A model generated the notes under the pieces. The model did not search any database and was not told where the DNA came from. It saw only the letters and a list, made by a program, of their open reading frames with translations. The position numbers were made by a program, and so were the translations under genes. A stretch of 60,133 nucleotides of DNA from a virus. The DNA is taken from positions 1 to 60,133 of IMG/VR virus record IMGVR_UViG_3300042453_003688. One strand, given 5' to 3'. This document shows, piece by piece, positions 35,054 through 43,136 of the stretch. Within the stretch, counting starts at the first letter, position 1. Each line of letters begins with the position of its first letter.

Positions 35054-38000
35054 ATGGCAAAAGACTTTGACCCAACTGAATATGGTGCCATTCCGGTAGA
35101 CACCTCTTCTACCAATCAAGAGGAGGGTCCTTGGTCTCTTTATGCCAAGCCTAGTCAACCACCAACTGCCGCTGCCACCGCAGGCGATGACGGTCCCTGG
35201 AATGCTTACAAGGTAGCTAAACCTGCTAAAGAGGGCCAGGTTGGTGATGATGATTTGCAGAGTATAGCTTCCCGTCGGGGCATATCTGTAGACATTCTTA
35301 AGAATGCACTCCCTTATTTCACTGGTTTTACAGGCCCGGAAACCCCGCAGGCAGCTATCCCTCAGAAGCTGGCTGGTGAGGTGGGTAAAGCCCTGGCATT
35401 TGAACTCCCACAGAAACTGTACGTACTCTCTCAAAGCAGTCCAAAGGTGCAAGCAGCACTGGATGACCTCCGTGAACTTATTGAAGACCGAAAGACTACC
35501 ACCCAGGTCGCAGCAGAAATTGCTACAAGCATTATTCCTGCCGTGGGTATAGGTGTACTGACCGGCGGTGCCTCTCTTGCAGCCCCGATTGGTAGGGCTA
35601 TTCTACCGCAGGTAGCAAAAGAAACAGGTAAGAGGGCCGTAGCCAGGGCAGCAATTACTGGCGGCATTGAAGGTGCAGCAGGCGGTGCCCTTCTTGGTGT
35701 GGGCAGGTCTCGCACGGGAGAGGAACTACAAGGTGCTGCCGAAGGTACGCTGTTTCCTGGCGTCATTGGTGCAGGCGCTGCTGGTGCATTCCGTGCGGCT
35801 CAGGCATTCCGCAAAGTATCCCCTAAGATAGCACAGGAACTTGAAGACGGCCTCAAGACCCTGGACGCCGAAGCCGACCTGTCAGGCAAAATTGAACAGA
35901 GACTAGCTACTACTAAGCAAGCAGATGATGACTTTGTATCCTTCATAAAAGATGAAGAAGGTATCGGCAGTCTCATAGACGATTTGAAATCTGTTAGAAA
36001 ACAAATTAAAGAAGTTCGTTTAGAGGGCGGCGATGTTGCTCCCCTTATGTCAGCACAAAAAGAGCTGCTAGGTAAGGCTGCCAAAGTAAGAGAATTTGGT
36101 GAGTTTGTTACCGGTAAATCAGGTATCAGCCTCAATAGTGCAGTGGATGAAGTAAGCAAACAGGCTGCCATTTTCGGGGACGAGATTGGCAGTACCTACG
36201 CTACCTTTAGACGGGCTCAGACACTACCAGAAGAGCTCGGTAGATTAGCCACAGAAGGCAGTAGTAAACTTAGTAAGCAGGCCCAGCGTACCCTTGACCT
36301 CACTGTTTCAGGCCGCTACGCAGCCGCTGATATTGACCGCTCCCTCAAGACAGATGCAGTACGCATCCTGGATGACTTTGCTACGGCAGATACTGCCTTT
36401 AAGATTACTACGGCCACAGTTAAAACATCCCTTAATAGAATAATAAAAGAGGCTAACAAAGCAGGCATAGCTCCTGACCAGATAACCAGCGTACTCAGGA
36501 AGGCCACAACTCCTGAAGAGATACGAGCACTCATTCCGGAAAAAGAAAAGGCTGACGTCGTTGTTAGGATGCGGGAATTCTTTGACAGCATCAGAGAAGA
36601 CGTAGCTTCTACACGAACAGATAGAACAGCAGTTAAGATGGGCTTTCTTGAAACTTATGCCCCGCAGAAACTCGCTGATGATGCTACTGTAATATCCAAG
36701 ATAGATGCCCTTACAAGAGACGTTGAGAAGCAGTTCTCCACTAAAGTAGGCAATCCTAGTACCGAAGCTAAGCAGACTATGGGTGCCCTTATTAAAGAGT
36801 ACCAAGAGGAAATACGCCCTCTAATGATATTCTCTAAAAAGGCTATTGACCCCACCGAACAGAAGGTTATTGATAACTTCCAGGCTAGGGCTGGTTCCTT
36901 CGGCACTCTTCTACACGCCATTGATTACCTCAGTCAGGGCGACTTACTCGGCAAGGCTGTTGGTAAGGGTAAGGAGGTAGACATTGAAGACATTCTTAGG
37001 TTTACCCGTAGTCTGGATAACGCTGACTTCCTGGGTGCCCGCACAGAGAAGATTGCAGGCAGTGCCATGGAAAGACAGCTGCGTGCTCCTGAGATTATCC
37101 TAGAGAATAACGTATTCAAACTAGGACAGAAGTATGCCTACGACCTTTATAGAACAGCCTACTATAAGAAAACTGTAGACGGCCTCAAAGGTGTGCAGGA
37201 AGTGGCTCGCCGGGCAGGTGATGCTAGGTCAGAAGCCTGGGTAACTAACGCCCTTAAGGACCTGGCAGGTGTTCGACCCGGCACTGGTCTTGCAAAATAT
37301 AAAGAGGTAACGCAGGCCGTACAGGTGTGGGCCCTGAAAAAGGCTAATGAGACTGTCCCCGGCAGTGTATCCCACAGTGCTCTGACTTACTTATCTGAGA
37401 GCCCAGAGATACTTTCTAATATGCTTAACAGTGTCTACCCCTACTACTTGGGTGGCAGTGTTCGTTCATTCGTTAATAACCTTGGCGGTGCTACGTTCAC
37501 CCTGGCTCCTGAAGTTGGGGTACAGTATTCAGCCAATGTATTCAAAGGGTATCTCCGTCTTGCTAAACTACTTAGCACTGGCGAGGAAATAACTCTCTCC
37601 CAGAGAACGGCAGATTACCTCAATAAGATGAACCCCAGGTCAGGTGCTGCTTACGCTGCAGGTGAAACTATTCTTACCAGGAATCCTTCCCTCTTCGTAA
37701 TGAATACCCTGGGAGGCAGTGGCTCTCTAGCAAATGAAGCCTTTACTACCCTTAATAAGGCACTGGATAAGAATGCCCTAGCTAGAACTACAACGTCCGC
37801 TATTAATAAGTGGACTGACCTGGCCATGTATTTCTTTGAGAAGTCTGAAAGTATCAACAGATTCGTGGCCTTAGATGTGGGCCAAGATATTGCCAGAGAC
37901 CTGATGGAAAAGAAACCCGGCGCTCTAGCACTGCTTGGTAAGATGGACCAGTCCTACCGTATTGCTGTCCGTAAGGCAGTAGACTCTAATAATACAGCTG

Positions 38001-38644
38001 AAGTCCAGCGTCTTACACAAAGATGGCTTGTGGCTAAGACAATGTTCGATTATAATAGACTCAACCAGGCAGAGGCTGCCCGCTTTATGGGGCCACTGTT
38101 CTCTACTTTCACTACATACCCTGCCAACGTGTGGGGAGATGCCGTGAATTCGCTAAGGGAACGTGGAGCGCTCAAAGGCGGTGCAGACCTCGTTGCGCGT
38201 AGGTTCCTGCCCCTGATTGCTGCCATGTCTATAGGTAGCTATTTCATACCTGAACCAGGCGAAAGCCAGATAGCTGATGTTATGTTCGGTAAGGAGAAAC
38301 TTGCTGGCATGACCCCGGCTGCTTCAGTTCTTTCAATGACTACACGTGGCATAACTCCTCCAGCGTTGCAGGTAGCAGGACAGGGCATCAAGGCCGCAGC
38401 TACAGCCGACCTCTACGAATTCTGGAGATTCTTTAATAGTGGTATGGCATTCATTCCGGGTGCCTCATTCATTAAGTTTATAGGGTCAGACCTCCCGACT
38501 GCCATTTACGGAAAGCCTGAGAGTAAGACTACCCTAGGCAGGGCTGTCGAGACATTCACGGGCGGCTCTATCCTGCTTGACGAAGATATTAAGCAGTTTA
38601 CTAAAGACTACAAAGAGATGCTGACTGACCCAGCAGGAGATTAG
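35054..38644 (+). CDS. Large internal virion / DNA ejection protein
   Basis: 1196 residues, the largest core protein. N-terminus carries two copies of the tag (EGPWSLYAK near 26, DGPWNAYKV near 50). Then helices, a Gly/Ala-rich hydrophobic segment (about 150-180, SIIPAVGIGVLTGGASLAAP) that could enter membranes, and long amphipathic helices to the end. By size and place it corresponds to the T7 gp16-type ejection protein, but no catalytic domain is evident; the lysozyme activity seems to be in the preceding gene. Confidence 0.8.
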   Translation: MAKDFDPTEYGAIPVDTSSTNQEEGPWSLYAKPSQPPTAAATAGDDGPWNAYKVAKPAKEGQVGDDDLQSIASRRGISVDILKNALPYFTGFTGPETPQAAIPQKLAGEVGKALAFELPQKLYVLSQSSPKVQAALDDLRELIEDRKTTTQVAAEIATSIIPAVGIGVLTGGASLAAPIGRAILPQVAKETGKRAVARAAITGGIEGAAGGALLGVGRSRTGEELQGAAEGTLFPGVIGAGAAGAFRAAQAFRKVSPKIAQELEDGLKTLDAEADLSGKIEQRLATTKQADDDFVSFIKDEEGIGSLIDDLKSVRKQIKEVRLEGGDVAPLMSAQKELLGKAAKVREFGEFVTGKSGISLNSAVDEVSKQAAIFGDEIGSTYATFRRAQTLPEELGRLATEGSSKLSKQAQRTLDLTVSGRYAAADIDRSLKTDAVRILDDFATADTAFKITTATVKTSLNRIIKEANKAGIAPDQITSVLRKATTPEEIRALIPEKEKADVVVRMREFFDSIREDVASTRTDRTAVKMGFLETYAPQKLADDATVISKIDALTRDVEKQFSTKVGNPSTEAKQTMGALIKEYQEEIRPLMIFSKKAIDPTEQKVIDNFQARAGSFGTLLHAIDYLSQGDLLGKAVGKGKEVDIEDILRFTRSLDNADFLGARTEKIAGSAMERQLRAPEIILENNVFKLGQKYAYDLYRTAYYKKTVDGLKGVQEVARRAGDARSEAWVTNALKDLAGVRPGTGLAKYKEVTQAVQVWALKKANETVPGSVSHSALTYLSESPEILSNMLNSVYPYYLGGSVRSFVNNLGGATFTLAPEVGVQYSANVFKGYLRLAKLLSTGEEITLSQRTADYLNKMNPRSGAAYAAGETILTRNPSLFVMNTLGGSGSLANEAFTTLNKALDKNALARTTTSAINKWTDLAMYFFEKSESINRFVALDVGQDIARDLMEKKPGALALLGKMDQSYRIAVRKAVDSNNTAEVQRLTQRWLVAKTMFDYNRLNQAEAARFMGPLFSTFTTYPANVWGDAVNSLRERGALKGGADLVARRFLPLIAAMSIGSYFIPEPGESQIADVMFGKEKLAGMTPAASVLSMTTRGITPPALQVAGQGIKAAATADLYEFWRFFNSGMAFIPGASFIKFIGSDLPTAIYGKPESKTTLGRAVETFTGGSILLDEDIKQFTKDYKEMLTDPAGD

Positions 38645-38648
38645 TATC

Positions 38649-38837
38649 GTGTCAATACTTCACACAATAGGACTGACTACAGTACGCGTGCTGCTTAGCA
38701 TGCTCACTGCACTTCTAACTGAAACATTCCTCAGGGCCATCATTGTCGAGGCCCTTCAAATGCTTGTAGACCGCACCGAGAACGAGTGGGATAATCGCTT
38801 ATTGCAAAAGGCTAGAGAGGCCTGGGAGAAACGCTAA
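38649..38837 (+). CDS. Small membrane protein
   Basis: 62 residues from GTG with AGGAG nine bases upstream. One long hydrophobic helix (about 4-28: IGLTTVRVLLSMLTALLTE) and an amphipathic charged end. Could be a holin-like or envelope protein; no family recognised. Confidence 0.65.
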   Translation: MSILHTIGLTTVRVLLSMLTALLTETFLRAIIVEALQMLVDRTENEWDNRLLQKAREAWEKR

Positions 38838-38839
38838 CC

Positions 38840-39103
38840 ATGAATACTGAGTTCAAGAATAAGTTACTGCAGATATCGCAGAAGGACAGTGCGGCCCAGA
38901 AAGAGGGGCCGGAAGTCCGGAGAGCAAGTATTCGCCGCCTCCTACAGAAGATGCAGGAAGGCCCGGTACCTGATATGAATACTGATAGGGAAGTGGTTGA
39001 CGAGAAAGAGAATGCTATTCTTCGTCAGTTGGAGGGGCTGGAGGCTGAGGAGGAGTCTGCTGTCGTGAAGCCACGAAGGAAAGGTCTTCCCGCATCGCTC
39101 TAA
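38840..39103 (+). CDS. Small charged protein, last plus-strand gene
   Basis: 87 residues, GGGAG ahead of ATG. Polar, Lys/Glu-rich helices. Its last 89 bases overlap, tail to tail, the end of the minus-strand gene 39015-39296. No terminator is visible between the two convergent arrays. Confidence 0.65.
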   Translation: MNTEFKNKLLQISQKDSAAQKEGPEVRRASIRRLLQKMQEGPVPDMNTDREVVDEKENAILRQLEGLEAEEESAVVKPRRKGLPASL

Positions 39104-39296
39104 CAATCTTGGCCAGGGATAGTAAGTTATTTTCTAATCTCACTATACGTTCCTGGTGTTCTTCCAAAACCTCAAGAAGTTTGTAGAATCGTTCGTCTAT
39201 AGTTTTCTCAGCAGCACTCTTGGGCTTATTTAGCCGGGTGGTCTGCTTTTTGTCTTTTTGCTCGTTGCGAGCGGACTTCAGGTAAACTACCTTCAC
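39015..39296 (-). CDS. Coiled-coil protein, convergent end gene
   Basis: 93 residues if started at the GTG at 39296, which has AAAGGAG six bases ahead; the frame is open to 39335 (TTG). Middle part is a clear coiled coil (DERFYKLLEVLEEHQERIV then LENNLLSLAKIVRAMRED); the end is Pro-rich. Overlaps the previous minus-strand gene in another frame by about 70 bases and the plus-strand gene 38840-39103 tail to tail. Function unknown. Confidence 0.6.
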   Translation of the reverse strand: MKVVYLKSARNEQKDKKQTTRLNKPKSAAEKTIDERFYKLLEVLEEHQERIVRLENNLLSLAKIVRAMREDLSFVASRQQTPPQPPAPPTDEE

Positions 39297-39489
39297 TTCC
39301 GTCTCCTTTGGTGGTTGGTTGCTGCTGTCGTCCAATTTCTTCCGCCAACTTCTTTGGGAACTCGGAGGCGATAAGTATCACTGCTTCTCTCGCCCCCTGG
39401 TAGTACACCACGTCATGCTGGGCCTTTCTTTCAAGGTCCACCAGCTTATCCAATATTTCATTACACAGTTTCGTCAACACGTCCTGCAT
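39226..39489 (-). CDS. Small helical protein
   Basis: 87 residues, strong ribosome-binding site GGAGGGAG. N-terminal helix pair (LTKLCNEILDKLVDLERKAQ, then GAREAVILIASEFPKKLAEEI) and a polar basic tail. Its end overlaps the next gene. No family recognised; expressed in the block behind the promoter at 39982-40010. Confidence 0.65.
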   Translation of the reverse strand: MQDVLTKLCNEILDKLVDLERKAQHDVVYYQGAREAVILIASEFPKKLAEEIGRQQQPTTKGDGSEGSLPEVRSQRAKRQKADHPAK

Positions 39490-39504
39490 ATTTATTTCTC
39501 CCTC

Positions 39505-39909
39505 CTAGTCTATCATATAGATGCGCAAGAACCAATCGATACTTGACAGGTCCAGCTGCTTGTCTAGTTTAAGCTGAATAGAAAGTTCAGCAGTATCACC
39601 AGGTTCCACGATTCTTGGGTGCCCAACGACACCGTATTTGTGTAGTGTGGGATTGCACTCAATAATGGCCTGGAACTTTTGGGGGCTAATAGTGCCTGCC
39701 TCGATGCTAACCCTTTTATTAGCGGGGATAACTTCGCCCTCTAACGTGTCGCCAGCGTTGTCTCCGGACTGGGATATTACCTTAACGCCTTTGCCAATCT
39801 GGATACCCAAGGCTGACTTAGTGTTAGTAATTTCTACCCAGGGTGGTACGTCCATCTTCAGGTAGTTACTCTTACGGCTTGATAGATTGAGCTTAACGAG
39901 AGCTGACAT
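39505..39909 (-). CDS. Beta-rich protein, possibly dUTPase-like fold
   Basis: 134 residues, AGAGG ahead of ATG. Beta-rich throughout (VIPANKRVSIEAGTISPQKF, IVEPGDTAELSIQLKLDK). The order of short motifs and the length are reminiscent of trimeric dUTPases, but the catalytic signature residues are not convincing, so a virion decoration protein is equally possible. It has its own promoter, separate from the rest of the minus-strand array. Confidence 0.65.
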   Translation of the reverse strand: MSALVKLNLSSRKSNYLKMDVPPWVEITNTKSALGIQIGKGVKVISQSGDNAGDTLEGEVIPANKRVSIEAGTISPQKFQAIIECNPTLHKYGVVGHPRIVEPGDTAELSIQLKLDKQLDLSSIDWFLRIYMID

Positions 39910-39938
39910 TGCATGAACCTCTTAGGTGTTGGCCCCTG

Positions 39939-39951
39939 CCCAGCCACTGGG
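39939..39951 (-). other. Leader hairpin before 39909
   Basis: CCCAG-3-CTGGG hairpin between the minus-strand promoter at 39982-40010 and the ATG at 39909. It may affect mRNA stability. The rest of this 97-base gap holds no gene. Confidence 0.4.
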
Positions 39952-39981
39952 ACTGGACAGGAGTTTAAGGGGGTATAGAGA

Positions 39982-40010
39982 ATAGTACATTACTGGGAAT
40001 ACGGAGTCAA
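39982..40010 (-). promoter_or_regulatory. Sigma70-type promoter for 39909-39015 block
   Basis: Minus strand: TTGACT (40010-40005), 17-base spacer, TACTAT (39987-39982). The -35 box overlaps the stop codon of the lysozyme gene. It would let the three small genes downstream be expressed independently of the leftward early transcript. Confidence 0.6.
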
Positions 40011-40438
40011 GAAAGAAAGAGCGCACGCTCGGCAACACGCCTGCGAGTAAGTCCTGCTACTTCCTTACCACCGGCTCTATTCCATTTCAAAAATTCTTCT
40101 GCTGCGCCACTAGTATCCCCTGCTCGAAACTTCTTGAGGAGAGTGCTCTTACTCAGGGCACCCAGGCCCACATTGTAAGAGAAGCAAACAAGGGCGGAGA
40201 ATTGATTGACTGTACAGTTAGCGGGAACCAGCTTCCTGACGCCAACTTCAAACTTACTTACATCCTTAGCAAGCAGTGCACTCGCTTCATCAGTGGTAAT
40301 AATCTTACCCTTGATTACATCGGGACCTGTGTGCCCGTAGCCGATTGTCCACACACCAACGATGTCCTGATAGGCTTCCAGCCGGAGCCCCTCAAATTCT
40401 TTTATAAGAGAGAGACCGGCTGTATTAAGGGCTAGCAT
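40007..40438 (-). CDS. Endolysin, GH24 (T4-type) lysozyme
   Basis: 143 residues from ATG 40438, after GGGAG. Cuts the peptidoglycan sugar backbone for lysis. Catalytic triad visible: Glu16 in KEFEGLRL, Asp25 in YQDIVGVWTIGYGHT and Thr31, with T4-lysozyme spacing (9 and 6). The frame is open to 40645, but that longer N-terminus overlaps the real gene 40446-40667 and is low-complexity Ser/Thr. No signal or SAR helix remains with this start, so release would need a holin. Confidence 0.9.
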   Translation of the reverse strand: MLALNTAGLSLIKEFEGLRLEAYQDIVGVWTIGYGHTGPDVIKGKIITTDEASALLAKDVSKFEVGVRKLVPANCTVNQFSALVCFSYNVGLGALSKSTLLKKFRAGDTSGAAEEFLKWNRAGGKEVAGLTRRRVAERALFLS

Positions 40439-40445
40439 TGTACTA

Positions 40446-40667
40446 CTACTCCCAGAGATTGAAGTCGGCGCAGGCTTCGTTGTGGAGGAAGTCTCTGACT
40501 GACTGGAGGGCGTCTCGGACTGGTTGGTCAAGTTCCTCGTACTTGAGTCTACCTCTGAGATAGTTGTCGATTTCCTGGAGAGCAGCGATATAAGCCACTG
40601 CATTAAGCGCATGACGGAACTCATCTCGTTCCTCCGGTAACTCAAATTCTAATATACTCTTAGGCAC
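40446..40667 (-). CDS. Conserved small phage protein
   Basis: 73 residues from GTG with AGGAG. Pattern LEFELPEERDEFRHALNA and LQEIDNYLRGRLKYEELDQP is typical of a small helical protein common in phages, function not known. Ends eight bases before the lysozyme start. Confidence 0.8.
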   Translation of the reverse strand: MPKSILEFELPEERDEFRHALNAVAYIAALQEIDNYLRGRLKYEELDQPVRDALQSVRDFLHNEACADFNLWE

Positions 40668-40676
40668 GGTGTTCTC

Positions 40677-41006
40677 CTACCAAAGTGCAATCACGGTTAG
40701 TAGTACGCCAGTCAGGGACAACACTACCCCAACGGCAGCTATGGCACCTACAATTTGAAATCTGCGTTTATTGTGTAGCTGCACTTGATTCATGATACCA
40801 AGGATATCCAAGTAACCAGTCTCTGTCATGTACTTCAGACGAATAAGTCTCTCGCCCTCTTCCAGGGCAACTACTGCCTGCACGGCGTAGTATAGATTCC
40901 GTCCACTACTGCTGCTGCCGTCACTTCCGCTACCACTTCCCTTACCCTTACTGGCCTTGGAGAAGTCTACAACATTATTCTTCGGGCCTTTTGGTTCATC
41001 GCTCAT
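40677..41006 (-). CDS. C-terminally anchored membrane protein, possible holin
   Basis: 109 residues, AGGAG ribosome-binding site. Polar N-terminus with a Gly/Ser-rich run, a helical middle and a C-terminal hydrophobic segment (about 86-109, IVGAIAAVGVVLSLTGVLLT). Position two genes upstream of the endolysin makes it a holin candidate, though the topology (single C-terminal helix) is not decisive. Confidence 0.6.
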   Translation of the reverse strand: MSDEPKGPKNNVVDFSKASKGKGSGSGSDGSSSSGRNLYYAVQAVVALEEGERLIRLKYMTETGYLDILGIMNQVQLHNKRRFQIVGAIAAVGVVLSLTGVLLTVIALW

Positions 41007-41039
41007 CGTATTATACTCCTCTGTAATATTCAGCAGTTA

Positions 41040-41237
41040 CTACCAATTTCCTTTACCTGCCCAATTGCGTCCGCGGAGTACCGTCTGCTTGCCACCAATA
41101 ATCTTTTCCCACTTGCCAGTCAGTCCCTTAGCTTCTTCTTCAGTAGGAGGTACGTCACTGTCATTAAAGGTGCGGATTACTTCTACTATTGTTTTGGTTT
41201 CCTGGTGTTCCCAGGCGTACATAGGAGGCATACTCAC
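41040..41237 (-). CDS. Small conserved phage protein
   Basis: 65 residues. YAWEHQETKTIVEVIRTFND and VPPTEEEAKGLTGKWEKII with GGKQTVLRGRNWAGKGNW resemble short phage proteins related to the FmdB group but without its Cys pairs. Start GTG overlaps the previous stop (GTGA); ATG two codons later is also possible. Confidence 0.7.
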   Translation of the reverse strand: MSMPPMYAWEHQETKTIVEVIRTFNDSDVPPTEEEAKGLTGKWEKIIGGKQTVLRGRNWAGKGNW

Positions 41238-41449
41238 AATTCCTTCCCTTCAGTGTCCTTGCGTGGAGGTGGACTGTCCTTCAGTCTCTTAGCAATAATA
41301 TCCAATTCAGTTTCTAGAACATCCAGCCTGGCATCTAGGGCCATGAGGGCGCGGGTAAGGCTGTCGATAACCTTGTAGGACTCTTCGCGGTGAGCGTCGA
41401 GCTCTTTGGTCAGAACCCCAATCGCGCCTTCAGTAACATTTGTACTCAT
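41234..41449 (-). CDS. Small coiled-coil protein
   Basis: 71 residues, AGGAGG ribosome-binding site, ATG overlaps the preceding stop. Helical (LTKELDAHREESYKVIDSLT, LDARLDVLETELDIIAKRL), likely oligomer-forming. Unknown function. Confidence 0.7.
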   Translation of the reverse strand: MSTNVTEGAIGVLTKELDAHREESYKVIDSLTRALMALDARLDVLETELDIIAKRLKDSPPPRKDTEGKEL

Positions 41450-41619
41450 TAATTCTCTGCCTCCTTCCAGACCCAGTCTACGAATATAAGTTTAGTGTCA
41501 CACTTCTTACAATAAGATACTCTCATACCTGTATCGGCAGGTTTATGATAATCTTTAGGACATTTTGAAGAGGAGTAATAAGGCCAGCTCCAGGCTCCAT
41601 CATGCTCATCTTCTGTCAT
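41449..41619 (-). CDS. Small zinc-ribbon-like protein
   Basis: 56 residues, found from a start and a stop that each overlap the neighbouring genes (TAATG at both ends). Contains Cys20 and the pair CKKC (37-40) with aromatic residues (WSWPYY, FVDWVWKE); looks like a compact metal-binding protein. No family recognised. Confidence 0.7.
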   Translation of the reverse strand: MTEDEHDGAWSWPYYSSSKCPKDYHKPADTGMRVSYCKKCDTKLIFVDWVWKEAEN

Positions 41620-41921
41620 TATTTTCTCTTCTCCACTTTCTTCAGTTGGCTTATTGCCTTTTGTATCTCGCCCCTCTTGGCGGGGGGAAGGTCAGCCGCT
41701 TCGCTTTCCAACTTGGCAATCTCTTTGTGTTCCTGGAATCCCTTACGCTTGGTGCCGTCGATATAGCTGGCACGGGTGAAGTTGGGAGCACTGAGGGTCT
41801 TACTCATAGGGCCGCCGCAGTCAGGACAGCCCCAGGTTCCGCCCTGCTCATCCCTGTCTATCAGGATGTCAGTAACCAGGTCACACTCTTCACAACGTAT
41901 ATCGATGGTTATCCAGCCCAC
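41619..41921 (-). CDS. FmdB-like zinc-ribbon protein
   Basis: 100 residues, GTG start with GGAGGG. Two CxxC pairs (C10-C13 and C32-C35 in WGCPDCGGPM) form a zinc ribbon; followed by MSKTLSAPNFTRASY and a charged helical tail. Proteins of this type are frequent in phages, function unclear, possibly transcription-related. Confidence 0.8.
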   Translation of the reverse strand: MGWITIDIRCEECDLVTDILIDRDEQGGTWGCPDCGGPMSKTLSAPNFTRASYIDGTKRKGFQEHKEIAKLESEAADLPPAKRGEIQKAISQLKKVEKRK

Positions 41922-41970
41922 TGCATGCCCTCCACCATCCCGCTATCGCGGCTCGTTATCCATCCCACTG

Positions 41971-42135
41971 CTACTTCTTACCCTCCTCTTTTCCACAGGG
42001 CTTCCTACATCCGTGGCAACCGCGGCACTTGTGTACTACCGGGTCTTCTCTATAGGCCATAAATACGCAGGCAATAATAAGCAGGCAGAGCCATACCAGT
42101 CCAGTGATGTGAGGGTCTACAGTTATGAAGCCCAT
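41971..42135 (-). CDS. Short membrane protein with Cys cluster
   Basis: 54 residues, AAGGA upstream. Transmembrane segment at about 10-27 (ITGLVWLCLLIIACVFMAYR), then CRGCHGCRKPC, four Cys in 11 residues that may bind metal. Not covered by longer frames. Orientation with the Cys cluster after a basic residue suggests it stays in the cytoplasm. Confidence 0.65.
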   Translation of the reverse strand: MGFITVDPHITGLVWLCLLIIACVFMAYREDPVVHKCRGCHGCRKPCGKEEGKK

Positions 42136-42140
42136 TGCTA

Positions 42141-42395
42141 CTATTCCTTTACGCTACCTAACTTATAGGCTTTTATTGTCTTAAGTTCTGTCCAGCCGTC
42201 ACTCCGTAGTACCTTGTTAAAATACCCGGCCTTGCCTCGGAATAGCATATCTTCATAGGCAGATTCTAAATCCCAGCCCAGGCAGTACTTGTCATTTGAC
42301 ATCGTGCCATCGGTGTACTCTATGAATACTTGATACCTGTCACAATTTTTAACGGGAAAGAAATCTGACAATTTTTTGGTGATATAGTTACCCAT
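42141..42395 (-). CDS. Small phage protein of unknown role
   Basis: 84 residues, ribosome-binding site GGAGGAG. Contains YQVFIEYTDGTMSNDKYCLG and DLESAYEDMLFRGKAGY; looks like a folded alpha/beta protein. No family recognised. Coupled to its neighbours with gaps of two to five bases. Confidence 0.7.
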   Translation of the reverse strand: MGNYITKKLSDFFPVKNCDRYQVFIEYTDGTMSNDKYCLGWDLESAYEDMLFRGKAGYFNKVLRSDGWTELKTIKAYKLGSVKE

Positions 42396-42397
42396 CG

Positions 42398-42868
42398 CTA
42401 CTCCTCCACCTCGAAAATGTATTGCTTATATAGGTCTTTCAGTGCCTCACGGGGGACTCGATATCCTCCAGTTATCCATCCCCGATTCTTAATAGAGTGC
42501 ATGTACATGTCTTTAGTAATACTATCGAGACGCTTAATGAGTGCTGGGAGGTCAGTGAATTCGAAGTAGGTATTGTGTCGGACAAACATATAGCAGAATA
42601 TCTCAACCCCTTTGCCGTGGGATTGCCAGATACTGCCGGGCTTTTTATTAGTGATGTCACTCCACCGTTCAATAAAGAAGTTGGGAGTCTTCTCCATATT
42701 GTAGGTGTCAGTCTTTAGTTCCAGAAGGGCTCCGGTACTAACGACCTGGAAGTCTGCCGCGTGCTTGGGATATACAACGATAGGCTGGTGATAATACTCC
42801 AGAAAGAGTTCCTCCCCACGACTGCCTACCTCTATCTGTTCTTTGAAATCCCAAGTCTTGTTGCTCAT
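42398..42868 (-). CDS. PD-(D/E)XK nuclease-like protein
   Basis: 156 residues. Helix GSRGEELFLEYY (about 15-26), then ADFQV (Asp39) and LLELKTD (Glu50, Lys52): the D...ExK layout of restriction-type nucleases. It could resolve branched DNA during replication or cut foreign DNA. The ATG overlaps the stop of a short gene upstream (ATGA). Assignment to a subfamily is not possible by eye. Confidence 0.65.
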   Translation of the reverse strand: MSNKTWDFKEQIEVGSRGEELFLEYYHQPIVVYPKHAADFQVVSTGALLELKTDTYNMEKTPNFFIERWSDITNKKPGSIWQSHGKGVEIFCYMFVRHNTYFEFTDLPALIKRLDSITKDMYMHSIKNRGWITGGYRVPREALKDLYKQYIFEVEE

Positions 42869-42954
42869 GATACCCCTTGCTTGGTGAATACTGGCGAATG
42901 TGCTTCATTGGCTACCGGGTTCGATTGCTCTACCCGCTGGTCGAAGACCGCCAC
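42865..42954 (-). CDS. Mini-protein, 29 residues
   Basis: GTG start with a perfect AGGAGG seven bases upstream, stop overlapping the ATG of the nuclease-like gene (ATGA). Product MAVFDQRVEQSNPVANEAHS plus nine residues. May act as a translational coupler for the next gene rather than as a protein. Confidence 0.5.
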   Translation of the reverse strand: MAVFDQRVEQSNPVANEAHSPVFTKQGVS

Positions 42955-42957
42955 TGC

Positions 42958-43044
42958 TTACCTCCTGCCTACTCGGAGACCAGTTATTGTGGGAACAGGG
43001 CCGGTCGCTACTCCGGCCACAGGCCGATACATGACGGATTGCAC
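42958..43044 (-). CDS. Mini-protein, 28 residues
   Basis: GTG start with GGGAG eight bases upstream; the last codons (AGG AGG TAA) are themselves the ribosome-binding site of the next mini-gene. This tight relation supports coupling. Composition is not distinctive, so existence as a protein is unsure. Confidence 0.4.
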   Translation of the reverse strand: MQSVMYRPVAGVATGPVPTITGLRVGRR

Positions 43045-43136
43045 TGAGTTCACTCCCGAAGGAATCGGCTACGTCTAGCCCGCCGCCTATATAACTGCGT
43101 GTCTCCTGTTGTGTTGCTAGCCAATTACGGTGGATG

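Noticed and set aside
39226-39340. Programmed frameshift joining the two overlapping minus-strand genes
   Set aside because: The overlap has runs of A, but the needed shift would be +1 or -2 and the downstream gene has its own AAAGGAG and GTG.
40439-40645. Longer N-terminus for the lysozyme
   Set aside because: It overlaps a conserved small gene (40446-40667) in another frame and is Ser/Thr low-complexity; the ATG at 40438 has a ribosome-binding site and gives the normal family length.
42911-42950. tRNA-like stretch with GGGTTCGATT
   Set aside because: The arms around it do not pair as T-stem or acceptor stem on either strand and no anticodon arm can be drawn.
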